A DNA stretch of 64,000 nt from Monodelphis domestica (Eukaryota; Chordata; Mammalia; Didelphimorphia; Didelphidae). The notes below the pieces were generated by a model. The model saw nothing but the letters and a program-made list of their open reading frames with translations. It ran no database searches and was not told the origin of the DNA. Each line of letters begins with the position of its first letter. Positions within the stretch are counted from its first letter, which is position 1. A program made the translations under genes and the position numbers. Below are positions 11,813 through 22,400 of this stretch, one piece after another. The stretch spans positions 185,901,643-185,965,642 of the forward strand of contig NC_077228.1 of assembly GCF_027887165.1 (NCBI RefSeq), read 5' to 3'.

Positions 11813-11960
11813 TGGGAATAGGATGAGTGAGGCACATCACTGTCATCCCTGTTGTCATTAGGGTTGTAATAAGTATACTTTCTAGGAGCCTACAGAAGAT
11901 AAGCGTAAACTTCAATATACTTATTCAATTACAAGAAGCAGTTATTTTATTCATCTGTGC

Positions 11961-12181
11961 AATAGGCGACTAAGTGATTCAGTGGTTAAAGCATTAGTCC
12001 TGGAGTCAGGAAGACTTGAGTTCAAATTTGGCTTCAGATGGGTGACCTTGGGCAAGTCACTTAATCAAAAAGGAAATGACAAACCACTCTAATATCTTTG
12101 TTAAGAAAACCCCACGGACAGTATTGACCTGCTACGGTCCACAAGGGAATGAAAGTCAGACACAACTGAACAACAAAGCAA
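11961..12181 (+). repeat. SINE with RTE-type tail
   Basis: tRNA-like head (TGATTCAGTGGTTAAAGCA, GAGTTCAAATTTGGCTTCAG) followed by the tail typical of RTE/BovB-mobilised SINEs (AAATGACAAACCACTC, AAGAAAACCCCACGG, AGTCAGACACAACTGAACAAC). Confidence 0.85.
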
Positions 12182-12254
12182 CAGTCATTTAAAAAGTGAA
12201 TATAAAGGAATAATAGCAGAATAGCAACTTATTTCTCTCTCAACTCTATTGAAA

Positions 12255-12385
12255 ACAGGGGCAGCCTAGGTAGTTCAGAAGATAGAGAGGTAGGCCTGGA
12301 GTGGCCTTTGCCACTCTTTGGCCTTAGAATTAAGACTAAGACAGAAGGTAAGGATTTAAAAAAAAAGAAAATAAGAAAGAAAACA
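12255..12385 (+). repeat. tRNA-derived SINE, internally deleted
   Basis: Head GGGGCAGCCTAGGTAGTTCAG and tail AAGACAGAAGGTAAGGATTT are present; the middle is largely missing. Confidence 0.75.
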
Positions 12386-13130
12386 AGGAGAAGAAGATAA
12401 TGGAGAGCTAGATAAATATGCTGAGGACATGGTAAACACATACCTCCATAAGTATTTTTGGAACAAGCAGACATCAGCAAATGTAGTAATGGCTAACAAT
12501 AAGGTACATATTATTGAATTTATTAAATCTGACCAAAAGTGGTTGGCCTATGAATAGAGTCCTTAAGGTTAAATAAAAATCCAGGTATTCAACAAAAGGC
12601 CCAGCTCTGGGTGACATCAATATGGAAAAAAAACACCAATGTTAAGAAAGAAGAACTGAACAAAAGTTTGATCTGTTTATAGAACCTGAGGGGTAAGTGA
12701 TGACAATTAAGGCCCAGGTCACCAGTGAACATTATAGATAGGCTAACCCAAAGTCTTATGGAAGAATGCAGATTTTGCAAGAGAAAGGAAGGATCACATC
12801 ATGGCACAAAACAAAAATTTATCACCTCTCAAATACCCAGCAAGCTACAACCAGGAAACCAGGATGATCTACTAAAAACTTATTAGGTTTGATAAATTAA
12901 CAGATGACAAAATTTCTGTACCACAAATAAGGACCTCAAAATATCCTTGAGAATTCCTCAACTATAATGGAACCAGACCATGATACCAGACCATGATAGA
13001 ACTTGGGTCTCAGTTTTCTCACATGCAAAATAAGAGACCTAAATTAATACATCTGATCCAGGTCTGAACTGTGATGTTACCTGGTGCTAACAATGATCTG
13101 TACAAGTTTTAGAATGTTTTTAGACTGAAG
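12386..13130. other. Intergenic, no gene seen
   Basis: AT-rich, with no exon-like sequence I can support on either strand. Confidence 0.4.
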
Positions 13131-13350
13131 ATTTTTTTCTCTTGATTTTTCTTGCTCTGTTTCTTTTTCTTTTCTTTCTTCTTTTTTTTTTGCAATATGG
13201 CTATGTGGAAATTTGTTTTGCATGACTGCATAGGTATCATATTTCTTGCCTTCTCAATGAGTGGGGGAGAGGCAGAATTAGGGAGAGAATTTGGGTCTGA
13301 AAATAAAAATTAGAAATTGGAATTGGAAATTAGAATTGGAAATAGAAAAA
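13131..13350 (+). mobile_element. LINE 3' end fragment (L1-like)
   Basis: The T-rich stretch followed by GCAATATGGCTATGTGG, TTGCATGACTGCATAGGT, GCCTTCTCAATGAGTGGGGG and GAGAATTTGGGTCTGAAAAT resembles a common marsupial LINE 3' end, ending in an A-rich tail. Confidence 0.5.
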
Positions 13351-14024
13351 AAAAAGTTATCCCCATACCAAATGCATCCAAGCTATATGAAATTAAATGT
13401 TTTCTGAATACAGAGATCTAGCAGGTGAGAATAAGTATATATCATCCCTATCTGTCTTGGGAGTTGTGCCGAGAAGGCTTTCAGTGAGCCTTAAAGATGA
13501 GCTTGTACCCCAAGATTTTTATTCTGTGTAAGTGACTTTATCTATATTGGAAAACTAGAGAATAGTGCCTTAGAAAAGGACAATTCAATTTTGGAAGCTG
13601 AAAAAAAGGTGAGTTTTAAAGGTCAGAAGCAAAGATGGGTGGGAGAAATGGAGAATTGGGGGAAGGATAGAAGAGGAAACTATCTTCCAGATGCTATGAT
13701 AAAGAATATAAATGGTTCTTAACTTACTACTTCTGTGATCCTGAGCAAGTTATTTTATATCTCTGAAAATTAGTTTCTTCACTGAATGGGTTTTTACCAA
13801 ATGTTAAGGTCTATGATTCTAATGCTGATGATTCAAAAGATACTAATGAGGTAACTGGGGGGGGAAATGAATTACATACATGTGAAATTGATATGCCAAC
13901 ATAAAAGAATTCATAGGATCGGAAATTATCTCAGCTGTCTAGTTCAGGTTGGAAGGTACCTGAGACTGGAATTTCTACCCAAATATCTATGACCAATCTA
14001 AATGAATAACAATTACCACTCACA

Positions 14025-14230
14025 GTTATAAGGTGCTTTTAAAATTCACAAAAATACTTTCCTCACAACTGCAAAGTGGATAATACAAATATTATTATCC
14101 TTATGTTATGAAAACAAAAATCGAAACTCACAGGAGTCAGAGGACTTGCCTAAGACTATATAACTAGTAACAGGAAGGACTTGAACCCAGTTTCTTGGCT
14201 CCAAAATCAAGCTTTATCCCACTATATCAG
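14025..14230 (-). repeat. MIR/THER1-type core-SINE, antisense
   Basis: Reads as the reverse complement of a MIR: a TATTATTATCC block, GAGGACTTGCCTAAGACTATA, GACTTGAACCCAGTTTC and GGCTCCAAAATCAAG in the usual order. Confidence 0.75.
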
Positions 14231-14377
14231 AGTGTATGGCTGTGGGATAAACTTAGACCAATCACAGCCAGCTCTAAACAGAAAAAAAAGTTGTTCCTAA
14301 CCAGGAATTAAAAACGTCCTTTTTTATAACTTTTCTCCAAAGGTCCTCGATCTCTGAATCTCTGTGGCAGGGCAGAA

Positions 14378-14515
14378 ATAGTCTGCCTCAGTTTCCTCAT
14401 CTGTAAAATGAGTTGGAGAAGTAAAAGCAAATTGCTCTAAGTATCTTTGCCAAGAAAATTCCAAATGGGATCATGAAGAGTCAGACACAACTGAAAAATG
14501 ACTGACCAACTTATT
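14378..14515 (+). repeat. RTE-tailed SINE, 3' part
   Basis: CAGTTTCCTCATCTGTAAAA, AGTATCTTTGCCAAGAAAA, AAATGGGATCATGAAGAGTC and ACACAACTGAAAAATGACT are the 3' half of this SINE class. Confidence 0.85.
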
Positions 14516-14639
14516 ATGAGCCTATTTAGCCTTTGCTAAACTCTGGGAAAACACAAAAATACAAAAAGAACAGACTCTCTAAAGAAGCTCATATTTGAAT
14601 GAGGAAATTCAGTATCTAATTATGATTAGTACAGTAGGT

Positions 14640-14800
14640 ACAAGGACCTGAGTGAATCCTTTCTCAATCTAGTTGTGTGACTTATGAGAAAGCCTCTTTG
14701 CCTAGCTATGCTTCAGTTTCCTCACCTGTAAAAAAGGAATTGGATTTCATGGCCTAACCCTAACCCTTTCCAGCTCTAAATCCATAATCCTATGAATGTG
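14640..14800 (+). repeat. MIR/THER1-like SINE fragment
   Basis: Contains AGTTGTGTGACTTATGAG, TTCAGTTTCCTCACCTGTAA and CCAGCTCTAAATCCATAATCCTATG. Confidence 0.6.
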
Positions 14801-15056
14801 CATATATATTATCATAGTGTCCCAAAAAATCTTAGTGCATTTTTCTGAGTCATCAATGAAGGTATTTAAATCACAGAAAGGTCTTTAAAGAGCATTTCTG
14901 TCACAATATACAGAATGAGACATGTATTTGGCCAATGTGAAAATCTTTATTACTTGATTATATCTAACTGTTACAAAGGGTTTGTTGTTGTTTTGGGGGA
15001 ATGAGGGGAAGGAGAAATAATTAATAGCATTTAATTTTTAAAAATCATCTGATCAT

Positions 15057-15632
15057 GGGGTTCTTAACTAAGAGTTAAGAACTTAAAAAAATAAAAGTAT
15101 TTTGATAACTGTATTTTAATATAATTGGCTTCTTTTTTAGCTAGTTCTGTTTAAATGCCCTCATCCCTCATTAGAAACTAAGCTCCTGGAGAGCAAGAAC
15201 TGTCTTTCTTTTGGATTGGCAACTGGGAGAGGAGTCAGGAAGTTTTGAGTTCAAATATTTTCTGCATATGCCACTTAACCTCTCAGCCTCAGTTTCCTCA
15301 TCTATAAAATAGGAATAAAAATAACTACTATCTGGGATATTTGTAAAGGGTTTAGTACAGTGTTTGGCACAAAGTAGGCTCTTAATAAATGCTTGCTGAC
15401 TTGAACTGAAATCCTATGTATTTTATTTTATGCACTTAAAAAACTTGGGAGAAAGGGTCCATAGCGCTCATCAGGCTGCCATTGGCTGTGAGGTTCTGTA
15501 GAGCAGGGACTGTGTTTGGCTTTTCTCGTTATTGCTAGCACTTAGCACTCTGTCTGGTACATAATCGGGGCTTAACAAATTCTAAAGGGAATCCATGACC
15601 ACCTCCTCTCAAAAAGGTTAAGAACATCTGGG
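15057..15632. mobile_element. Non-autonomous DNA transposon with later insertions
   Basis: The left end GGGGTTCTTAAC and right end GGTTAAGAAC are inverted. Internal blocks TTTTGATAACTGTATTTTAA, ATCCTATGTATTTTATTTTA and GGGTCCATAG match the copy at 58334-58730. A MIR-type SINE (15220-15405) and an L2-like 3' end (15500-15590) interrupt or abut it. Confidence 0.65.
15220..15405 (+). repeat. MIR/THER1-type SINE
   Basis: GAGTTCAAATATTTTCTGC, CAGCCTCAGTTTCCTCATC, GTTTGGCACAAAGTAGGC and TTAATAAATGCTTGCTGAC follow the MIR layout. Confidence 0.75.
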
Positions 15633-15988
15633 CTAGTCCAAATCGCTGCTCGTACAGTTTGGAAAGCTGAGGAATAGAGAAGTTGACAGAAGCTCCCCAG
15701 GTCACACAGCAAGAAGGAGGCGTAGATGCAATTCACTCTCAAGTTCTCCCTCCCACCCCACCTCCTTTCTGTCTCCTCCCACCAGCAAGGGCTAGAGTTC
15801 CAAGTTAGTGTCTGGAGAAGTAATAGAGGGGAGGGGGCGAGATATCAGCAGTCTCCCATTGGTGAGTACCCGGACACTAGCGGGGATGGATGGGCAGAGA
15901 GGAGGAGTCCACAAACGGAACTTCAAGCTTAGGAGTTTGAGGGATGGATGGGGAGAGGCGCGAGCCTGGGAGCGAAACGCGAACTCAC

Positions 15989-16135
15989 CCACAATCCAAC
16001 CGTCCGGCCGCCGTAGTACGTCCCCTGAAGCCGAGACTTCTGGAAGAGCAGCTACTGCCGCCGCCGCCACCGCTGCCGCAGGAGCAAGCTGAGGAAGCTG
16101 CGGCGGTTGATGCCGTACACTGACATCACGAGGTC
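15989..16135 (-). other. Possible first (5' UTR) exon of STXBP4
   Basis: On the minus strand a strong donor, GTGG|GTGAGT, lies at 15989/15988, downstream of the CpG core. This is where the non-coding first exon of STXBP4 would be expected from human synteny. I see no STXBP4 coding sequence in the window, so the assignment rests on position and a single splice site; the upstream boundary is a guess. Confidence 0.35.
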
Positions 16136-16216
16136 CCCGCGGTCGCTCTCGCGCCGTACCGGATATCGCGATAGCCGGGGCCGGAAGTCAGACCCGGGCG
16201 TTTTGCCCCGGTTGCC

Positions 16217-16465
16217 ATGGTTGTGTTTGGACGGCCCTTCTTGGGGCGTCTCGGGGCCTGCTTGGGGTGGTGGGGTCCCCGGGGCGCAGCTCTTCAGCTG
16301 CGGCAAACGCTGCGAAGGCCGAAGAGCACCAATCCATTCACCCGAGAACAGGAACAGGAGTGGCGGCGGCGGAACCGCACGGTGCTCACGTATGTGGCCG
16401 CGGCAGCCGTGGGCATGGTCGGGGCCTCTTACGCTGCGGTGCCCCTCTACCGCCTGTATTGCCAG
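16217..16465 (+). CDS. COX11: COX11 exon 1 (coding part)
   Basis: Encodes residues 1-83: presequence, the RRPKSTNPFTREQE segment, the transmembrane helix and YRLYCQ. Donor CCAG|GTAGGA. GC-rich, inside the CpG island. Confidence 0.97.
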
Positions 16466-19404
16466 GTAGGACAGCCACGGGAAATCTGGGCCGCGGGAAT
16501 CCAACCACGGAGGAGAACTGCAGGGTCCTCTTGTACATTTGGAAAATGAGACCCAGAACAGGGAGGGACAGGCCCAAGGTCACTCATACAACGGATCGAG
16601 CCGGGAACAGTGCGGGATCTGGTGTAGAGAGGATAGAGGTTTGAATTCCTCCGTGACCTTATGCAAGTCACTTCTCTCGTGCCCTAAGTTTATTCTTTTG
16701 CAAAATGGATCTTAATAATAGCACCTATAATTAATTGTCTTTATCTGGATCAAATGAGATACCTTATGTAAAGTGCTTTGCAAACTTTTAAATAAGGTCT
16801 ATATGAATGCAAGCTACGATTGTCCTGAATCTAATGATTTTTCTGTTTTTTAAGTTTCCTTGATCACTGTGTAGCTTTTAGTTTTGTAGACCTACCCTCC
16901 GGTTCCTTTGACTTTTGTGACTGCCCATATTGCCATTCATTCATTCACTCAGCAAATATTAAGTTCTGTTCAAGAAACATTTAAAGCGCCCAGTATGTGC
17001 CAGACACTGCTGAGTGCTGGACAAACAAAAGTTTGCAGTCTGATGGGTAAGGCAACATGCAAAGCAAGCTGTATACTGGACTAACTAGGAAATAATTAGA
17101 AGAGAGAAAAAGCACTGGAACTTAGGGAAGTTTCTTGAATAAGATATAATTTTAGTTGAGGCTTAAAGCCAGGGAGGTCAGTAGTTGGAGCAAAGGAGAG
17201 AAAGCATTCCTGGCTTAGGATGAATATAGCCAGCCTTAGATAATGTCTAATAGATGGAGTGGCTTGTTTATTTACAGTTTCACTGTGGAGGGGAGGGTAT
17301 GGTGGAAAGATAGGTGGAGCTTAAGTTATGAAACTTGTAGTGTTTGTGGAGCTTTTTATAGGCTCCTGAGGGGTGTAGGGGTTGGGAATGGAGTTTAGGG
17401 AAGACAGAGCTCCTATTCATATGGCAGCTAGGTAGCACAGCTGGACTTGGAGTCCTGGAGACCTTGTATCCCCAGGTTATTGCCAGATCTTGGCGTTTCT
17501 GCTTCTGTAACGGCCCTTTATATCTATTCCCTTCCTCTCTACTCAGACCACCTGCTTTGTCATTTAGGCCCCCCTCATCTCTCCTTTGGACAATTGAGAT
17601 AGGCTCTAAATTAACTTGTCTGCCTCTTCAGCCCTCTGCCTACTTAATTCCAATCTCCCCACAACTGCCAAAGTAATTTTCCTAAAGTGCAGGTCTGACT
17701 CCTTACATGATGAACCCCACTTCCTAGAATGAACTGCTCTCTCTCACCTCCAGCTTTGGGAATCCCTGGGAATTTCCTTCAAGATTCTATTCAAGTGCCA
17801 CCTTTTGCCTAAACCTTTTCTTATATAAAATCCTCTCTCCTAATTTAGGCTATTTTGTATCTGCTTTGTACATTTTTTATGTACTTATACACATGCTGTT
17901 TTCTCTTGAAAATGTATGCCATTTGAGAACAAATTCTTTTCTTTTATTTTTTTCTATACATGCCTAGCACAATTCCTGGAACATAATAAATACTATTAAC
18001 TAAATATCATTAGATCACTTTAGAACTGGCTAAATGTCTGGACCAGTGGGTCCTCTGGGATGTATGTGGACATCAGAAAAGAGCCCCAGGAACCCCGTGT
18101 TAATTAGTCCTGGCTTCTTTGTTCACTGAACTGAACTGGAAATTAGTTAAGACATTTAACACTTAAAGTAATGGTATAAATGTAAGCATTTTGTGCTTTT
18201 CTTAAAAGCAGTAATAAGAAAATGTAAATGGTGTCATAACAAGTTTCCATATTTGAAGCATTTAGGAATAGTTTTATTTCTATTTTAAAGGCATTTGAAG
18301 ATCTATTTTTTAAAAAGCTTATTGCACCATTGGGATTTGATGGAAAGAAACTGTTTGGGGGCATCAGGACTTGGCTAAAATTTTTGGCCTCTGAGGTGCT
18401 TCTGGCTATAGATCTTTATTGTTGTTAAGTCTTGACTGATTCCTTTTAATCCCATTTGAGGTTTGCTTGGCAGAGGTACTGGCAAGTGGTTTGCCATTTC
18501 CTTCTCCAGCTCATTTGACAAATGAAAGAACGGAGGCAAACAGGGTTAAGTGACTTTCCCAAGGTCATACAGCTAGTAAGTATCCGAAGCCAGATTTAAA
18601 CTCAGAATGGATATTCTTGACTCCAGGCCTGGCACTCTATACATTGTACTACCTAGCTTTCCCCTTTAGATCAGAGATCCTTTAATTCTATGATAATATT
18701 TTAAAGGGATATTTCATGGTTATGATGCACTTCCAAAAAAAAATCTAAAAGTCTTGTGTTTAATATTTTTGTGATATTTTTCCCCCAGACTACAGGACTT
18801 GGTGGGTCACCTGTGGCAGGTCATGCTTCAGACCAGATTGAGACTATGGTCCCTGTTAAAGACCGAATCATTAAAGTCACCTTCAATGCAGATGTGCATG
18901 CGAGTCTCCACTGGAATTTTAGGCCTCAACAAACAGAAATATATGTAAGTGATTGTCGTACTTAATAAGCCATGCTAAAAATTATAAAGAGCCTTAAAGT
19001 TTATTCAAATCCTTCATACTGCAAATGAGTAAACTAAAGCCCAGAAAAGAGTGACTGTCCCTGGGTCATAAGGAGGGCTCAGCATTAGAGGTAGGACTAC
19101 ACTAGATAATAATTTTACTTCAAAAATGAATTTTCATATTTTATTTCAGGTCTAAGAAATATCACTCATTTAAATCTGTATAAATTATGACTAATAATAA
19201 TCACTTTAATGTGTTTCTCTTTCTGTGTCTCTGTCATTTCCACCTGTTTTTCTCCTTTCTCTCATACATTTTCTCCATCATTGCTTCTAAGAACTGAGGG
19301 TCTCAAGGTTTCAGGAATACCTAATGAAATGATCGTGGTGAGTGTTCATATCACTGGTATGAAACCTTGATTAAAATACTTGTTAGAATATATATATGTA
19401 TGTG

Positions 19405-19477
<73 letters not shown>

Positions 19478-22400
19478 TCTCTTAAACTTAAAGCCAAATT
19501 TTTTAAAAATTTCAACCCCCTCATTTGACCTTCCCTCCAAAAATCATTGTCTGTCTTCCCTCTTGTTTCTCCCTCCCTCGTCTTTACATGGTCGGCTCTC
19601 TATGATCTTAGGTCCTTAAATAACTTTTCCTTGATGCTTGTACTCCTACCAGTTATTCTCATTGCTCACCTATTACTTGCCAAACTTCTTGGAAACATTT
19701 TTGCATTTGATGTTGTGTACTTCCTCATCATGTGCTTTCTCAATACCTGTCCCCACCACTTTATAAAACTATTCTCAAAAAAGGCACCAATAGCTCTTTC
19801 AATGTTCTCTCCAGTAATCTTTTTCGACACTTGACAAACTCCTCCTTTTAAATACTTTTTTCCCCTTGGCTTCAAAGTTAATATACTTTTGGTACTCTTT
19901 TTAACTCTCATTTACTGGGCTCCTTGTTCTTTTCCCTACTCCTTAGAGATTCTGTTTCTAATGTCTTGATATCTGAGCTGTGTGACAGTTTGGAAGTCAA
20001 CTAGTGAATATGCCATACTAGGATTATTTTGTAAGAAGAGAAGATTTGAGGGAAGACAGTAGATTCAAATGACTAAAAAGTTCATCAGTGTTCGTAGTCT
20101 TTTCCTTCATTGATTCACTCATTCCTCTTAGTCTGTTTCAGACTTTTCCTTTTCTCTCCCAAACACCTCTTATGCTGAACAGAATCTGACTTTAATTAGG
20201 TAGATTAAGGCATTCTATCTTAGCTTCTACAAGCTCCCTTCTTTATCCAGTCCTTAATTCCTAATGCTATTTTACCCATTTATTTCTTTTAGGCCAAAAT
20301 AAATGGAGCCTTCACTCTGTCTTTTTCACTAAGTCTTATACCTAGGTCCTTGTTCCCATTCTCTCTATCCTTTTCTTGATTCTGTAGTCAGGTCTTCTTT
20401 TTCAGGGCTTCTTTGGTCTTTCTTAGTTTGCATCCCATTTGTCTCCAAATGTGTTCAGGTATCTAATTGCCTGTCTTTTTTTCATAGACCATTCAGACAC
20501 CAGGATTCTCAAACCTTTGAAATCCAGTTTCTGTCTTCACTCTATGGAAATTACTTCCTCACCAATGACCTCAAAATCCCTGAAGCCATAATGACCCTTT
20601 TATTCAGTCTTTTTCCTCTTTGACCTCTGCTACTTCTAACACAATTGATTACTCCTTTTTACTGGATGTTTTCTTTCTTCCCTTGTTTTGAGACTCTTCT
20701 TCCTTATCTATCTTCCTTACCACTCCTTCATTGGCCTCCATTTTCTTCCAGATTTCTTCTTGCTAGTGTTTCCTAAAGACCCATGGTTGACTGTCTTCTC
20801 TTTTTGCACTCTTTCCTTTGGTAAGCTCATTCACTTCAACTGACTCTGTGGAGAAAACTACCAGGTCTCTGCACCTAACCTTGTTTCTGAGTTCCCATCC
20901 TGGATTTCTAGCTGCCTTCAGAAATATTTTTACTAGGATATCCTATCAAGGTGTTCAAACTCAGGATATCCAGATCTTTCTCTTCTTGCCTAAAACCAAT
21001 TTCTACCATTTCATTCTGTCTGTGGTACTCCTTTTACTCTCTATGTTCCTAATTTTGGGATTGTCTTTTGACTCTCCTACCTCACAGATAATATCAATTA
21101 AATTACTAAATTCTATTTGATTTGATATGTCTAATCAGGCCTCCTCCCATCTCCCATCTTCATTACCAACCAGCCTAAGTAGTACACTAGTTTTCTCACT
21201 TTTACTCTTCTCACCTCATCTATTCTTCATACCAGCACCAGCTTAATATTACTATTTCTAAATCTGATCATAGCATTTCTCTGCCCCAAAATATTCTATC
21301 TAATCAGTAACACCATATTAAATTTCCTAAGTAATGTTCAGTCTAGTGTACTGGCCATACTCCAGCCCTTCTTTAACTTTCTCTTTTGTTTACTGGGTGA
21401 CAGGTGATGGATCTATATTGCTCTTTTCTGTTACAACTGGTGTCCCAGAGACAGAAGGGTAGAGAAACTAGAGCACCAGAATCAAAGGAGGCCTGAGTGT
21501 GAATGACCACCTTTATGACACTTGTGTGTGACCAGAGGCCTCACTTCATTTGTAAAATAGGCATGATGCCTATAGTTTCTGTCATGGAGTTAGTATAAAG
21601 GGAAAGTGAATATTACATTTAAGCACTTTTTTTTTAAACCTTCCATCTTAGTCAATACTGTGTATTGGCTCCAAGGCAGAAGAGTGGTAAGGACTAGGCA
21701 ATGGGGGTCAAGAGACTTGCCCAGGGTCCCGCAGCTGGGAAGTATCTGAGGCCAGATTTGAACCTAGGACCTCCTGTCTCTAGACCTGGCTCTCAATCCA
21801 CTGAGCTACCCAGCTGCCCCCTTATTTAAGCACTTTTTGAACCTCTATGATACAAATGTCAGTAATTATTCCATTAAAAGTGATCTACCTTGTCTTCTGT
21901 GTCTGGCCACTTTTGCTAACACTGCTCTCTGTCCAAGGTTCTTTCTCTGTTGAATTCTTACCCAACCGAGGGAGAACTGCCCCCAATTCTCCTGTTTGAG
22001 AACATCTTACCTTAAATAGCATTTTCTTTTTGCAACTCTACTGTATTAATGTCTATTGTACTTATTTGCATTTGTTCCCTATTTGCCAACTATGTTCTGT
22101 AAACTTTTAAGAGCCTTGTCTGACCCAAACTTTTATCTTCTCTAGTATCTCACAGTGTCTTGCACACAGACACTTAATCATATTTGTTGTATGAACATAT
22201 AAATGAATGATTGAACAATGGGGGGAAATGCCAAGAAGCAGATTTTGGCTCAGTATGAGGAAAAACTTCCTTATGTTAGTTGGCCAAAATTGGGATTGTT
22301 TTCCTTAAAAGGTAGAAAATACTCCAGTGCTGGAGCTCAAGCAAAGGTATATGGCCCTTGTCAGGATCATTGTAGAGAAGGTTCTTACTCAGGTAATGTT

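Larger units (their letters stand above)
15780..16480. promoter_or_regulatory. CpG-rich bidirectional promoter (COX11 / presumed STXBP4)
   Basis: This is the only CpG-dense, GC-rich island in the window and it surrounds COX11 exon 1. No TATA box is apparent. It contains an ETS/GABP (NRF-2) consensus CCGGAAGT at 16181-16188, 29 bases before the COX11 ATG, which is common in promoters of respiratory-chain genes. It also has a perfect palindrome TATCGCGATA at 16164-16173, and a CRE-like TGACATCAC near 16121. In human, COX11 and STXBP4 are head to head over one promoter; the same arrangement is inferred here from position. Confidence 0.8.

Noticed and set aside
1-15780. STXBP4 coding exons on the minus strand
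   Set aside because: I looked for the N-terminal PDZ region (GPLVYIQEI-like) and found nothing convincing; those exons are probably beyond the left edge.
15792-16504. Several 90-150 codon frames on both strands in the CpG island
   Set aside because: GC-rich sequence has few stops. Only the frame starting at 16217 matches a known protein (COX11) and has a splice donor in phase.
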